Positions 26,482-35,262 of a DNA stretch of 58,823 bases are shown one piece after another. Each line of letters begins with the position of its first letter. Positions within the stretch are counted from its first letter, which is position 1. The stretch comes from JAUNST01 sp964452285. Its GTDB lineage: Bacteria; Patescibacteriota; Microgenomatia; UBA1400; PJMF01. Made by a program: the position numbers and the translations under genes. The notes below the pieces were generated by a model. The model did not search any database and was not told where the DNA came from. It was given only the letters and a program-made list of their open reading frames with translations. Where the stretch lies: assembly GCA_964452285.1 (NCBI GenBank), contig CAYVKW010000001.1:1-58823 (forward strand). The letters are read 5' to 3'.

Positions 26482-28020
26482 ATGCAAACTATTTTTTATC
26501 ACGGTCAATTGATCACTCTTGATTTAGAAACTAGCGGCAGCGCTTTTTTCGTCGAAGACGGTATTATCAAAAAAATCGGTTCCGACGAAGAAATCCTTCA
26601 CGAAAAAAGCGCCAACACTCAACTCGTTGACCTCCAAAACCACACCGTTCTCCCCGCTTTTATCGATGCTCATAGTCATCTTTCTTCTCTTGCCGCCTCT
26701 TTTTTGCAAGTTTCGCTCGCCAGCGCCACTTCTTTCGCCGATATCCTTGATCGTTTGGCTTCATTCGCCACCAACAATCACCTCCAGCCAGGACACTGGT
26801 TGATTGCCCACGGTTACGATCAAATCCAACTCCAAGAAAAAGCCCAACCCACCAAAACTATGCTTGACCAAGCTTTTCCTCACATCGCTGTTGTTTTGCA
26901 ACACAAATCCGGACACTTTGGCGTTTTCAATACTGTTGCCCTTCAAGCTCTTGGCTTTGACCATTTAGATCAAGACGGCTATTTAGAAGAAACTACTTAT
27001 ATTGACGCCATTAAGCAAGCTCCTTTGCCTTCAGTCGAACAACTTATTCCCGCTTACCAAAAAGCCATTGCCACTTATGCTTCCTATGGCATCACTACTA
27101 TCCAAGATGGTCTTTTAATTGAAGAAATTCTTCCGATTTACAAAATTCTTGTAACGCAAAATATTTTTACTTTGGACGTCGTCGGCTATCCGCAAATTGA
27201 TAGCGCCGAGCAATTTTATCGCACTTTTCCTCAAGCCGCCGATGATTACTTTCATCATTTTCGCCTCGGCGGCTACAAAATTATTCTCGACGGTTCTCCA
27301 CAAGGCAAAACCGCTTGGATGAAACAGCCTTATTTAGACGATCCTCACAATTATGGCGTTTCCAATTTGGAAACGCCAGCTGTTCTTTCAGCCTTGGAAA
27401 AAGCCGTCGCCGATCGCCGTCAGCTTCTCGCTCATTGTAACGGCGATGCCGCCGTCCAACAATTTTTATCCTGTGCCGCCAAAATCACCGATCAAAACGC
27501 CCTTGCAGCCATTCGTCCCGTCATAATTCACGCTCAATTAATTGATATCAATCAATTGCCAAGTCTCAAAAAATTGGGTCTTATCCCCTCTTTCTTTGTC
27601 GCCCATTGCTATTATTGGGGTGATACTCATATTGAAAACTTTGGTTGGTCGCGCGCTTCCAAAATTAGTCCCGCTCACAGTGCTTGGCTTCTTAATCTTC
27701 CTTTCACTTTTCATCAAGACACTCCCGTTCTTCCTCCAGACATGCTTCAAACTATTTGGTGCGCCGTCAATCGCAAAACTAAAAGTGGTCTCACTCTTGG
27801 CGAAGAAGAGCGCCTTGGCACTCTCGAAGCCATTCAAGCCGTTACTATCAACGCCGCTTATCAATATGGCGAAGAAAAAACTAAGGGTAGTCTTTCTCCA
27901 GGGAAACATGCGGATTTTGTTCTTTTAGACCAAAATCCGCTTACCACTCCGCCTGCCGATCTCAACCATATCTCCGTTCTCCAAACTTATCACCTCGGTC
28001 AGTTAGTATATAAGAAATAA
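26482..28020 (+). CDS. Amidohydrolase family 3 protein (YtcJ-like)
   Basis: The 512-aa protein matches the YtcJ-like amidohydrolases: an N-terminal beta domain (GQLITLDLETSGSAFFVEDGIIKKIGSDEEI), the HxH metal motif in FIDAHSHLSSLA, a central TIM barrel with HKSGHFGVFNT, LLAHCNGDAAV and IIHAQLID, and the C-terminal GSLSPGKHADFVLLDQNPL that closes the beta domain. It is a metal-dependent hydrolase acting on C-N bonds in the cytoplasm; the substrate is unknown. No SD is obvious before the ATG. A weak CCAGC/GCTGG hairpin follows the stop. Confidence 0.85.
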   Translation: MQTIFYHGQLITLDLETSGSAFFVEDGIIKKIGSDEEILHEKSANTQLVDLQNHTVLPAFIDAHSHLSSLAASFLQVSLASATSFADILDRLASFATNNHLQPGHWLIAHGYDQIQLQEKAQPTKTMLDQAFPHIAVVLQHKSGHFGVFNTVALQALGFDHLDQDGYLEETTYIDAIKQAPLPSVEQLIPAYQKAIATYASYGITTIQDGLLIEEILPIYKILVTQNIFTLDVVGYPQIDSAEQFYRTFPQAADDYFHHFRLGGYKIILDGSPQGKTAWMKQPYLDDPHNYGVSNLETPAVLSALEKAVADRRQLLAHCNGDAAVQQFLSCAAKITDQNALAAIRPVIIHAQLIDINQLPSLKKLGLIPSFFVAHCYYWGDTHIENFGWSRASKISPAHSAWLLNLPFTFHQDTPVLPPDMLQTIWCAVNRKTKSGLTLGEEERLGTLEAIQAVTINAAYQYGEEKTKGSLSPGKHADFVLLDQNPLTTPPADLNHISVLQTYHLGQLVYKK

Positions 28021-28213
28021 AATAGCCAGCTTTCCGCTGGTCATTTTCTCCTTGATTAGTCAATCTTCCTTCCTTCCCATCGTATCCGCAACGTCATTAA
28101 CAAAACCTCGTGCGCATTGCTATTCAGAAAATCATCGAACTCTTTATTTTTTACTCGCCTTTACTTGCACTCAGCCAATTTTTCCCCTTCTTTTATTCTC
28201 TTAAAGCCAATTA

Positions 28214-28246
28214 AATCGCGGTTAGTATTATATACTAACCGCGATT
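28214..28246. repeat. Perfect 15-bp hairpin with 3-base loop
   Basis: AATCGCGGTTAGTAT (28214-28228) and its exact inverse (28232-28246) lie between two converging genes. There is no T-run directly after either side, so it is not a standard terminator. It may be a factor-dependent terminator, transcription barrier or protein site. Confidence 0.8.
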
Positions 28247-28248
28247 CA

Positions 28249-28284
28249 TAAAAAATAAAAAACTAATAAAAAAAACAATTAGTT
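28249..28284 (-). terminator. Terminator of the esterase-like gene
   Basis: On the - strand AACTAAT (28284-28278) pairs with ATTAGTT (28267-28261) and is followed by TTTTATTTTTTA. It is 12 bases after the stop of the 28296-29438 gene. Confidence 0.7.
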
Positions 28285-28295
28285 CGCCTTTATTT

Positions 28296-29438
28296 TTACT
28301 TCAACTGTTCATCTAAAAACGTATAGACCAAATCCAAATTTTCCGCTGTCTGAAATTGATAGCTACCATGAGTCGCTCCCTCCAAAATAGTTAAGTTCAC
28401 TTCTCGTCCACTTTCCAATTTATCCTCCAAAGCTGCCGCAAAGTTTTTTGACTGTTGCACCGGCACATTTGCATCTGCGCTCCCGTGTTGGATGAAAAAA
28501 GAAGGATCGTCGGCACTAATATAAGTCGTTGGATCAGCTGCCTTTACTTGTGCCGGTGCATCCGCAATGTTACGACCAATGTATTCACTCTCAAAAGAAT
28601 TATTGGTCTGATTATAACCAAGCATTGGCACAATTCCAGATTCTTTGAATTGTTCTTCCATCGTCAAAAAGTTAATTGGTCCAAACCAGTCCACCACCGC
28701 TTGCACTTTCGAGGATTCTTCCGGATAAAGCACCGTCGTTGATTCCAAAGCATCCAAATCTCCGGATGTTCCCAGCATTGCCGCCAAATTACCGCCAGAG
28801 CTATCACCCCAAGCCGCCATCTTGTCTGGATTTAAACCATATTTGTCCGCTTGCGTCCGTATGAACCTCACTGCCGTTTTCACGTCATTAACCGCTGCTG
28901 GGAATTTAGCTTCCCCGCTCAAACGATAGCCTACGCTCACCACCGCATAGCCACGTTTCACTCCTTCCACCATTGACGTCACGTCACCGCCGTCTTCGCT
29001 GCCAAATTTAAAACCGCCTCCATGAATAGCCACGATGACCGGAAACGGTCCTTCACCTTCATCTGGCAAGAAAATATCCAATTTCTGACTTTCAGAGTCA
29101 TTGGCATAAGCAATATTGAGATATTTTCTTTTAATCCAGCTTGTATCCAAAGTGCTCATTCCCAAACCTCCACCCATCCCCGCGCCCATTACTCCCGCTT
29201 TTGCTTGAGCAGTCGCTTCACTGCCATCATTCGTTTGTCCTTGACTGGTCTTTTTTTGTTCTGTCTTGGTTTTATCCCCTTGCTCCTGCCAGTCTGTTGT
29301 CATTTTTTGTTCTTGTTTTGTCAATTTTTCTTCTATCGTCATCACTTTCACCGCCAAAAACACTTCGCCCAGCAAAAGCACCGCTGTTACGATCAGCAAC
29401 ACCAAATCCCACCGATTTGAATTTCCTGTTTCTTCCAT
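28296..29438 (-). CDS. Alpha/beta-hydrolase, esterase-like, membrane-anchored
   Basis: The 380-aa protein has an N-terminal anchor (about residues 10-30), a Gln/Lys-rich spacer and an alpha/beta-hydrolase domain from about residue 105. Visible are the oxyanion-hole motif IHGGGF, nucleophile elbow GDSSGG, the acid in HGSADANVP and the catalytic His in EGATHGSYQF. This resembles the BD-FAE/carboxylesterase group (HGGG type). It would act on the outer face of the membrane on an ester or acyl group; the substrate is unknown. Confidence 0.82.
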   Translation of the reverse strand: MEETGNSNRWDLVLLIVTAVLLLGEVFLAVKVMTIEEKLTKQEQKMTTDWQEQGDKTKTEQKKTSQGQTNDGSEATAQAKAGVMGAGMGGGLGMSTLDTSWIKRKYLNIAYANDSESQKLDIFLPDEGEGPFPVIVAIHGGGFKFGSEDGGDVTSMVEGVKRGYAVVSVGYRLSGEAKFPAAVNDVKTAVRFIRTQADKYGLNPDKMAAWGDSSGGNLAAMLGTSGDLDALESTTVLYPEESSKVQAVVDWFGPINFLTMEEQFKESGIVPMLGYNQTNNSFESEYIGRNIADAPAQVKAADPTTYISADDPSFFIQHGSADANVPVQQSKNFAAALEDKLESGREVNLTILEGATHGSYQFQTAENLDLVYTFLDEQLK

Positions 29439-29596
29439 CTTTCACCTTTCCTTCTTACTTTAAAAGTATTTTTATTGTAATCAAGAATCTGTGCTTCTCC
29501 ACCTTAACAAAAACGCAGGAAAACGTAAAGGGAGATAAAAACTACCATTATAAAATCTAGAAAACAGCAACCTCGCCACAATTCACCTACAAAAAG

Positions 29597-29668
29597 CTCC
29601 TCGAGTAGGAGTCGAACCTACAACCTGCCGGTTAACAGCCGGATGCTCTGCCATTGAGCTATCGAGGA
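29597..29668 (-). tRNA. tRNA-Asn (GTT)
   Basis: Complete cloverleaf on the - strand: acceptor TCCTCGA/TCGAGGA, D-arm AGCTCAATGGCAGAGC, anticodon arm CCGGCTGTTAACCGG with anticodon GTT, T-arm GTAGG-TTCGACT-CCTAC and discriminator G. CCA is not encoded. Confidence 0.97.
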
Positions 29669-29733
29669 ATCAATTTCCTTTATTATATACCAAAAAAATA
29701 AAAAACAACTACTCAAAGACGCGCAAATTTTAT

Positions 29734-30630
29734 TTATTCGCTCAATGTCACCGCTGCGATCGTGCCATCAGCCGCCGCCGTCGTCAATTGTCTCACCGCT
29801 TTCGCTCTGCAATCGCCGGCGGCAAAAATCCCCGCCACTTTTGTTTCGCACTTCTCGTCCGTTTCTATAAAACCCGCTTTATTTGTAATCCTCAAGGTCG
29901 CAAAAGCTTCATTTTCTGGCACTCGCCCAATTGCCACAAATAACCCATCTAGAGCAATTTTTTCTTCTTTTTTACTCTCCAAATTTTTTACTTTCACTCC
30001 TGTTAATTTTTCTTCGCCTATCAGTTCTATTACCTGCCATTCATATTGCAAATCAATTTTCTCATTCTTTTTCACCGTGGCCACCAACGTTGCTTCTGCT
30101 CGAAAATCTGCTCGTCGGTGAATTAGATACACTTTCTGACAAAATTGTGTCAAGTATAAAGCTTGTTGCAAAGCTGCATTTCCTCCACCTACTACCGCCA
30201 CTACTTTATCACGAAACAACGGCCCGTCGCAAACCGAACAATACGACACTCCTTTTCCAGTCAACTCATCTTCTCGTTCCACTCCTAGCCGTCGGTGCTT
30301 CGCTCCAGTGGCAATAATCACCGTCTTCCCTATATACTCATTACCATCTTCTGTTAACACCACTTTTTTGTCTTGCCGCTTCTTAATTTCTTTCACTCTT
30401 TCCACTTCTATTTGCGCTCCCATCACTTGAGTTTGCTCCAGTAACACATTTGCCAATTCTAAGCCACTCGTTTTTAATATGCCCGGATAATTTTCCACTA
30501 GAGGCGACGACGTAATTTGTCCACCAAAGCTCTCCGCTTCTAGAATCAATACTTTTTTATTTGCTCGCAGCAAATATATCGCTGCTGTCATTCCAGCAAT
30601 ACCCGCTCCCACAATGATGACATCAAACAT
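29734..30630 (-). CDS. trxB: Thioredoxin reductase
   Basis: The 298-aa flavoenzyme has FAD-binding GAGIAGMTAA at the N terminus, the redox-active CSVCDGPLF (CxxC), the NADPH-binding VGGGNAALQQALYL, HRRADFRAE and the C-terminal FAD motif FAAGDCRAKAVRQLTTAAADG. It uses NADPH to reduce a thioredoxin or glutaredoxin-like partner. Its ATG overlaps the nrdD stop region by 8 bases. NrdD ends in a fused thioredoxin/glutaredoxin-like domain, so TrxB is the likely electron donor to the ribonucleotide reductase. Confidence 0.94.
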   Translation of the reverse strand: MFDVIIVGAGIAGMTAAIYLLRANKKVLILEAESFGGQITSSPLVENYPGILKTSGLELANVLLEQTQVMGAQIEVERVKEIKKRQDKKVVLTEDGNEYIGKTVIIATGAKHRRLGVEREDELTGKGVSYCSVCDGPLFRDKVVAVVGGGNAALQQALYLTQFCQKVYLIHRRADFRAEATLVATVKKNEKIDLQYEWQVIELIGEEKLTGVKVKNLESKKEEKIALDGLFVAIGRVPENEAFATLRITNKAGFIETDEKCETKVAGIFAAGDCRAKAVRQLTTAAADGTIAAVTLSE

Positions 30631-33088
30631 TTTTGTGCTCCATTATATACTTTTTAATATTAGACATATTTACCTGTTTTTCTATTTTCCCGCCCATGGA
30701 GATTAATAAAGTTGGCGCTTGTTTTATCCCATATTTTTTCGCCAAATCAGCATTTTCTTCCGCATCCACTTCTTGAAAAGCAAAGTTATTTTTTTTCATC
30801 AGCATTTTTGTCATCTTGCAATTAGGGCAAGTTTTGGTCGTAAATAATTGCGGTAGTGAATTGTTTTGCGTTTTTTCTGTTCCTTTTTCCAAGGTTTTTT
30901 CTATCCCCTCTTTTTTCTTTACCGCGCGCTCTTTCGCCACTTTTTCCTTATCCGTGCTCGTCTTCAATTGCGCGTCTACATTATCTATTTTACACCCTTT
31001 AGTGTCGCTTAAATTGCTTGTCTTTACCTTATAAGTTTTTCTTTCTTTGAATTCTTCTGTTTTGCCATCATTCCAATTTTTCAGTGGTCTATAATAACCA
31101 GTAATCCGACTGTAGATTTCCGTTTCCGCTCCACATTTTGGACATTTCTTTTGCTCGCCTGCCAGATATCCGTGTTTTCTGCACACCGAGTAAGTCGGAG
31201 AAATGGTGTAGTAAGGCAATCGGTAATTTTCTGCGATTTTACGCACCAAGGCCGCCGCCGATTGCCAACTCGGCAATTTCTCTCCCATAAAAGCGTGAAA
31301 CACCGTTCCAGAAGTATATAGAGTTTGCAATTCATCCTGCACATCAAGAGCTTCAAAAATATCATCGGTAAAACCAACTGGCAAGTGTGAACTGTTGGTA
31401 TAATAAGGCGACTCCCCTTTTGCCGCCGCTGTAATTATGTCTGGATATTTTTCTACGTCATGCTTCGCCAATCTATAAGTCGTCGATTCAGCCGGCGTCG
31501 CCTCCAAATTAAATAAGCTCCCGCTTTTTTCTTGATAGTCAGACAATTTTTCTCGCATATGATTGAGCACATTTTTAGCAAATTTTTGCACTTTTTCATC
31601 AGTCAGATTTTTCTTCAACCATTTTGCATTGAGACCAGCCTCGTTCATTCCCACTAAACCAATAGTAGAAAAATGGTGATCAAAAGAACCTAAGTAATGT
31701 CGTGTATAAGGATAAAGTCCTTCGTCCAAAAATTTGCTAATCACTTTTCTTTTAATTTCCAGTGATCGCGCTGCCACGTCCATCAACTTATCCAAACGCT
31801 GATAGAAATCTTTTTCATCTTCCGCTAAATAAGCCAATCTCGGCAAATTTAACGTCACCACTCCTACCGAACCAGTGCTTTCACCGCTTCCAAAGAAGCC
31901 ACCCGTTTTTTTCCGTAGTTCGCGCAAATCCAAACGCAGCCGACAGCACATACTTCTGACGTCACTTGGCTCCATATCACTATTGACGTAATTGGAAAAA
32001 TAAGGCGTCCCATATTTAGCCGTCATTTCAAAAAGCAATTTATTGTTCTCTTTATCTGACCAATCAAAATCTTTTGTAATTGAATAAGTTGGGATTGGAT
32101 ATTGGAAACCTCGACCATTAGCGTCGCCTGCAATCATCACCTCGATAAAGGCCTTATTTACCATCTGCATTTCTTCTTCACAATCTTTGTACTTGAAATC
32201 CATTTCTTTACCGCCCACAATCGCATTCAATTCCGCCAAGTCATTTGGCACCGTCCAATCCAAAGTAATATTGGAGAACGGCGCCTGCGTTCCCCACCGA
32301 CTGGGAGTGTTCACTCCATAAATAAATGATTCTATGCATTTTTTCACTTGTTCATACGTCAATTTGTCTACTTTCACAAACGGCGCCAAATAAGTATCAA
32401 AAGAAGAAAAGGCCTGCGCCCCTGCCCACTCATTTTGCATAATTCCCAAGAAATTCACCATTTGATTGCAAAGCGTAGCCAGATGTTTTGCCGGCGAAGA
32501 GGTAATTTTACCCTCAATTCCTCCCAAGCCCTCCTGGATCAACTGTTTTAGTGACCAGCCAGCACAATAACCAGTTAGCATTGATAAGTCATGAATATGC
32601 ATGTCTCCATTTTTATGAGCTTGCGCAATTTCTTCATCATAAATTTCCGATAACCAATAATTGGCCGTAATCGCCCCCGAATTATTCAAAATTAAACCGC
32701 CCACCGAATAAGTTACCGTCGAATTTTCCTTTACTCTCCAGTCCTCTATCTTGACATAATTGTTCACTAATTCTTTATAATTTACAATCGCCGACTTCAT
32801 ATTTCGGATTTTTTCTCTTTGCTTACGATAGAGAATATAAGCTTTCGCTACATCGGCATAACCAGCTTCAATTAACACTTCCTCCACACTGTCCTGAATT
32901 TCTTCTACTCCGATTTTATTATCTGTCACCTTTGGCTCATAATTCGCCACTACTTTAAGCACTAGCAAATCAATCACTTCATCTAAATATTTTTTATCTT
33001 GAGCCGCAAAAGCTCTTTTAATTGCCTGCCCGATTTTACCCAAATTTAAGCTCGTTAACTGACCGTCCCTCTTCGCCACTTTATACAT
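30623..33088 (-). CDS. nrdD: Anaerobic ribonucleotide reductase NrdD with fused C-terminal redoxin domain
   Basis: The 821-aa protein has an N-terminal ATP-cone (about 1-95) for allosteric control, a glycyl-radical reductase core with adjacent active-site cysteines C381-C382 in MCCRLRLD, the zinc site CRKHGYLAGEQKKCPKCG and the C-terminal RITGYYRPLKNWNDGK that carries the glycyl radical. A Lys/Glu-rich linker then leads to an extra ~75-residue thioredoxin/glutaredoxin-like domain with CPNC at 754-757 and a QAPTLLI cis-Pro strand. It makes deoxynucleotides without oxygen after activation by NrdG. The fused domain suggests a redoxin-dependent rather than formate-dependent enzyme. Confidence 0.94.
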   Translation of the reverse strand: MYKVAKRDGQLTSLNLGKIGQAIKRAFAAQDKKYLDEVIDLLVLKVVANYEPKVTDNKIGVEEIQDSVEEVLIEAGYADVAKAYILYRKQREKIRNMKSAIVNYKELVNNYVKIEDWRVKENSTVTYSVGGLILNNSGAITANYWLSEIYDEEIAQAHKNGDMHIHDLSMLTGYCAGWSLKQLIQEGLGGIEGKITSSPAKHLATLCNQMVNFLGIMQNEWAGAQAFSSFDTYLAPFVKVDKLTYEQVKKCIESFIYGVNTPSRWGTQAPFSNITLDWTVPNDLAELNAIVGGKEMDFKYKDCEEEMQMVNKAFIEVMIAGDANGRGFQYPIPTYSITKDFDWSDKENNKLLFEMTAKYGTPYFSNYVNSDMEPSDVRSMCCRLRLDLRELRKKTGGFFGSGESTGSVGVVTLNLPRLAYLAEDEKDFYQRLDKLMDVAARSLEIKRKVISKFLDEGLYPYTRHYLGSFDHHFSTIGLVGMNEAGLNAKWLKKNLTDEKVQKFAKNVLNHMREKLSDYQEKSGSLFNLEATPAESTTYRLAKHDVEKYPDIITAAAKGESPYYTNSSHLPVGFTDDIFEALDVQDELQTLYTSGTVFHAFMGEKLPSWQSAAALVRKIAENYRLPYYTISPTYSVCRKHGYLAGEQKKCPKCGAETEIYSRITGYYRPLKNWNDGKTEEFKERKTYKVKTSNLSDTKGCKIDNVDAQLKTSTDKEKVAKERAVKKKEGIEKTLEKGTEKTQNNSLPQLFTTKTCPNCKMTKMLMKKNNFAFQEVDAEENADLAKKYGIKQAPTLLISMGGKIEKQVNMSNIKKYIMEHKNV

Positions 33089-33105
33089 CTGGACCTTTCC
33101 TATAA

Positions 33106-33153
33106 AATCAATATCTAGTGATTTTTAATTTCACGCTATACAATATATAGTGT
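33106..33153 (-). promoter_or_regulatory. Tandem NrdR boxes upstream of nrdD
   Basis: On the + strand ATACAATATATAGTGT (33138-33153) matches the palindromic NrdR consensus ACACWATATATWGTGT at 15 of 16 positions, and AATCAATATCTAGTGA (33106-33121) at 12 of 16. The boxes are 32 bases apart, three helical turns, the spacing typical for NrdR. The nrdR gene is at 47783-48226. This supports repression of nrdD-trxB when dATP is ample. Confidence 0.82.
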
Positions 33154-33166
33154 TTTTTATGAACTG

Positions 33167-33868
33167 TCAAGCTTCGGTTATGCCGCGCACTTCAATCTTT
33201 TTACATCGATCCTTGAGTGCCGAACAAAATTCGCGCATTTCTTCTTCCGTATAGCCATGCAAACCATTTTGGACCAGATCTCCAGAATCGACAAAGCTTT
33301 GCAAAAAATAGGCTCTCGCCTCTCCAATCCAATGAGTAATTTTTTTTAAATCATCCAGCGTGTGAAATTCTCTCACCACTGTGGTTCTAAATTCATATGG
33401 CAATTTTCCTTGCATTAAAAAATTTACGCTCTCCTCAATTTTTTTAATCTCCACTTTGCACAAACCAACGGTTTGCGCATATTTTTCCTTACAATTTTTG
33501 ATATCAATCGCTACATAATCCACTAAACCAGTATTCACCAATTCCTTTAATTTCTCTGGAAAAGAACCATTCGTATCCAATTTCACCAAAAAACCCAACT
33601 CTTTAATCTTTTTGATGAAATTCGTAATGTCAGCTTGCAAAAGCGGCTCTCCTCCAGTCACGCACACTCCGTCCAGTTTTCCTCGCCGCTTTTGCAAAAA
33701 CTCAAATATTTCCGTCTCCGCTATCGTCGGCGCTTGCGCCGTCCGTGTCACCAAGTCAGGATTATGACAAAAAGGACAACGAAAGTCGCAGCCACAAGTA
33801 AAAATTGTGCTTGCCACTTTTCCTGGATAATCCAATAAGGTTATTTTTTGCCAGCCACTGATTTTCAT
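33167..33868 (-). CDS. nrdG: Anaerobic ribonucleotide reductase activating protein (radical SAM)
   Basis: The 233-aa protein has the radical-SAM cluster motif CDFRCPFC (CxxxCxxC) near residue 28, preceded by LLDYPGKVASTIFTCGC, a typical NrdG/PflA-like opening, and then GVCVTGGEPLLQ. It uses SAM and a 4Fe-4S cluster to place the glycyl radical on NrdD, encoded immediately downstream. It is longer than E. coli NrdG (154 aa), as in the Gram-positive/Thermotoga type. NrdR boxes separate it from nrdD, so nrdD can also be controlled on its own. Confidence 0.92.
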   Translation of the reverse strand: MKISGWQKITLLDYPGKVASTIFTCGCDFRCPFCHNPDLVTRTAQAPTIAETEIFEFLQKRRGKLDGVCVTGGEPLLQADITNFIKKIKELGFLVKLDTNGSFPEKLKELVNTGLVDYVAIDIKNCKEKYAQTVGLCKVEIKKIEESVNFLMQGKLPYEFRTTVVREFHTLDDLKKITHWIGEARAYFLQSFVDSGDLVQNGLHGYTEEEMREFCSALKDRCKKIEVRGITEA

Positions 33869-33914
33869 TCTTTTCTTTCCTTGTCACTTTTCACTTTTCC
33901 CGTTCACAAACACA

Positions 33915-33949
33915 TTGCGCTACAATGATTTCACATCATTGTAGCGCAA
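33915..33949. promoter_or_regulatory. Perfect 15-bp palindrome between divergent genes
   Basis: TTGCGCTACAATGAT (33915-33929) is exactly inverted at 33935-33949 with a 5-base centre. It lies between nrdG (-) and the 34032 gene (+), both starting away from it, so it is not a terminator. Each arm contains TACAAT, a possible -10. It may be an operator controlling both directions. Confidence 0.6.
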
Positions 33950-34031
33950 ATTCACCAAAAAGCGCTACCAAATAAAACCACTTTTTATTTCCATCCTTGT
34001 GCACTTTCATCTTTTATGCTATCATCAACAT

Positions 34032-35090
34032 ATGACAGATACAGGTGAAAAAAATCTTTACAATCCAGAAAAAGAAAGTCTTGATCTCGGCGAAGCCAGC
34101 GAATCGCAATTTGACCAAGAATTCAATCAGACCAGCGCTGCTCAACCCAATCCAGACTTCCAGCCACAAAGTACTTTTGATTTAAAGGACCTTTACGGAG
34201 AAAATTCCGCTCCTTCACCAACTGAAACTAACCCCGAAAACTCCGACTCCGCCACTCTCCCGCTTGCCGACGAAGAAAAAAACTCCTCGCCCACCTCTGC
34301 CACCAAAACTGAAACTAATCCTGAAAAATCAGCTCAAGAAAAAGAATCATTAGCCACTCATCAGCTCGCCGAAGTTTTAATCGAACTCCATCTTACCGAC
34401 AAACAAGATGCGCCTTTAATTCAGAAAATTCAAGTTGATCTCAATCTTCATTTAGAAATTATTGATGTCCCCAATCCCAAACAAGCCATTTTCGATCTCG
34501 TTGCTCGTCATCTTTGGCAAGATATTATTGATGTAATTGGTGCCACCGGCATTATCGGCAAAAAAGAACCTGCTCAAATTAATGAAGCTATTAAAGAAAA
34601 TTATTGGCAAAAATTGGTTCTTTCTACTGAAAGTGAAGAACTTAAACAAATAGATTTTGACGGTAACAGCAATGATACTATCGTCGCTGAAAAACTAGGC
34701 ACTCTTCTCTACCGCACTCTGCTTGACATTAATGGTCAAGTTACTCCAGAAATGTGGAATCAAATTCAAACTCAATATCACCAAAAACGCTCCTCTGCCA
34801 CCGTTGATTTACTCAATCGCCGTTTGAGTCAGCTTGTCGGCCTTGGCGAAATCAATTTATCGCCTTCTAGCCCTGAGACTGTTGCCAAACCGCCAATTAC
34901 CCAAACAGAACTTGACCAACTTGAAGCTAATACCGGCATTTCTTCTTCCTCTTCTGAATCTTCTGAATCCTCTTCAAATCACTCAAACTCGACCGAGACC
35001 GATAGCGCTAATGCTGCTGACACCAATAACAACACCGAGACTATTGCCAATAGCAATATTGCTCAATCACCCGTCGAGAATCCTATGTAG
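34032..35090 (+). CDS. Acidic, largely disordered hypothetical protein
   Basis: 352 aa from ATG 34032, which lies 11 bases after a TATGCT -10-like element; the in-frame GTG at 33999 lies upstream of that promoter and is not used here. The N-terminal ~110 residues are Ser/Glu/Pro/Thr-rich and probably disordered. A folded helical core (about 115-270) contains HQLAEVLIELHLTD and AEKLGTLLYRTLLD. The C-terminal ~75 residues are a Ser/Asn/Thr/Glu low-complexity tail. There is no signal peptide. I do not recognise it. The stop codon is also the last three bases of tRNA-Met on the other strand. Confidence 0.65.
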   Translation: MTDTGEKNLYNPEKESLDLGEASESQFDQEFNQTSAAQPNPDFQPQSTFDLKDLYGENSAPSPTETNPENSDSATLPLADEEKNSSPTSATKTETNPEKSAQEKESLATHQLAEVLIELHLTDKQDAPLIQKIQVDLNLHLEIIDVPNPKQAIFDLVARHLWQDIIDVIGATGIIGKKEPAQINEAIKENYWQKLVLSTESEELKQIDFDGNSNDTIVAEKLGTLLYRTLLDINGQVTPEMWNQIQTQYHQKRSSATVDLLNRRLSQLVGLGEINLSPSSPETVAKPPITQTELDQLEANTGISSSSSESSESSSNHSNSTETDSANAADTNNNTETIANSNIAQSPVENPM

Positions 35091-35161
35091 CGAGGATGAG
35101 AGTTGAACTCATGACCTGCGGTTTATGAATCCGCCGCTCTAACCAACTGAGCTACCTCGCC
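35088..35161 (-). tRNA. tRNA-Met (CAT), elongator type
   Basis: Cloverleaf on the - strand with acceptor GGCGAGG/CCTCGCT, D-arm AGCTCAGTTGGTTAGAGC, anticodon loop TTCATAA (CAT), T-arm CATGAGTTCAACTCTCATC and discriminator A. It has normal elongator features, unlike the nearby initiator. A lysidine-modified tRNA-Ile(CAT) is the alternative. Its 3' end overlaps the stop codon of the convergent gene. Confidence 0.9.
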
Positions 35162-35225
35162 ATTTTCACTTTCACAAAAGTGTTAACCTTTTGCAAAAGA
35201 GGTTGTATTTTAGCATGTTTTATGG

Positions 35226-35259
35226 TATAATTCAACCCTTGTTCTTCAAGCAGAACAAG
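35226..35259 (+). promoter_or_regulatory. Promoter and leader hairpin of initiator tRNA
   Basis: Extended -10 TGGTATAAT (TATAAT 35226-35231) predicts a start at 35238. CTTGTTCT (35238-35245) and AGAACAAG (35252-35259) then form a perfect 8-bp hairpin that is the entire 5' leader of the pre-tRNA, three bases before the mature tRNA. Confidence 0.7.
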
Positions 35260-35262
35260 TGA

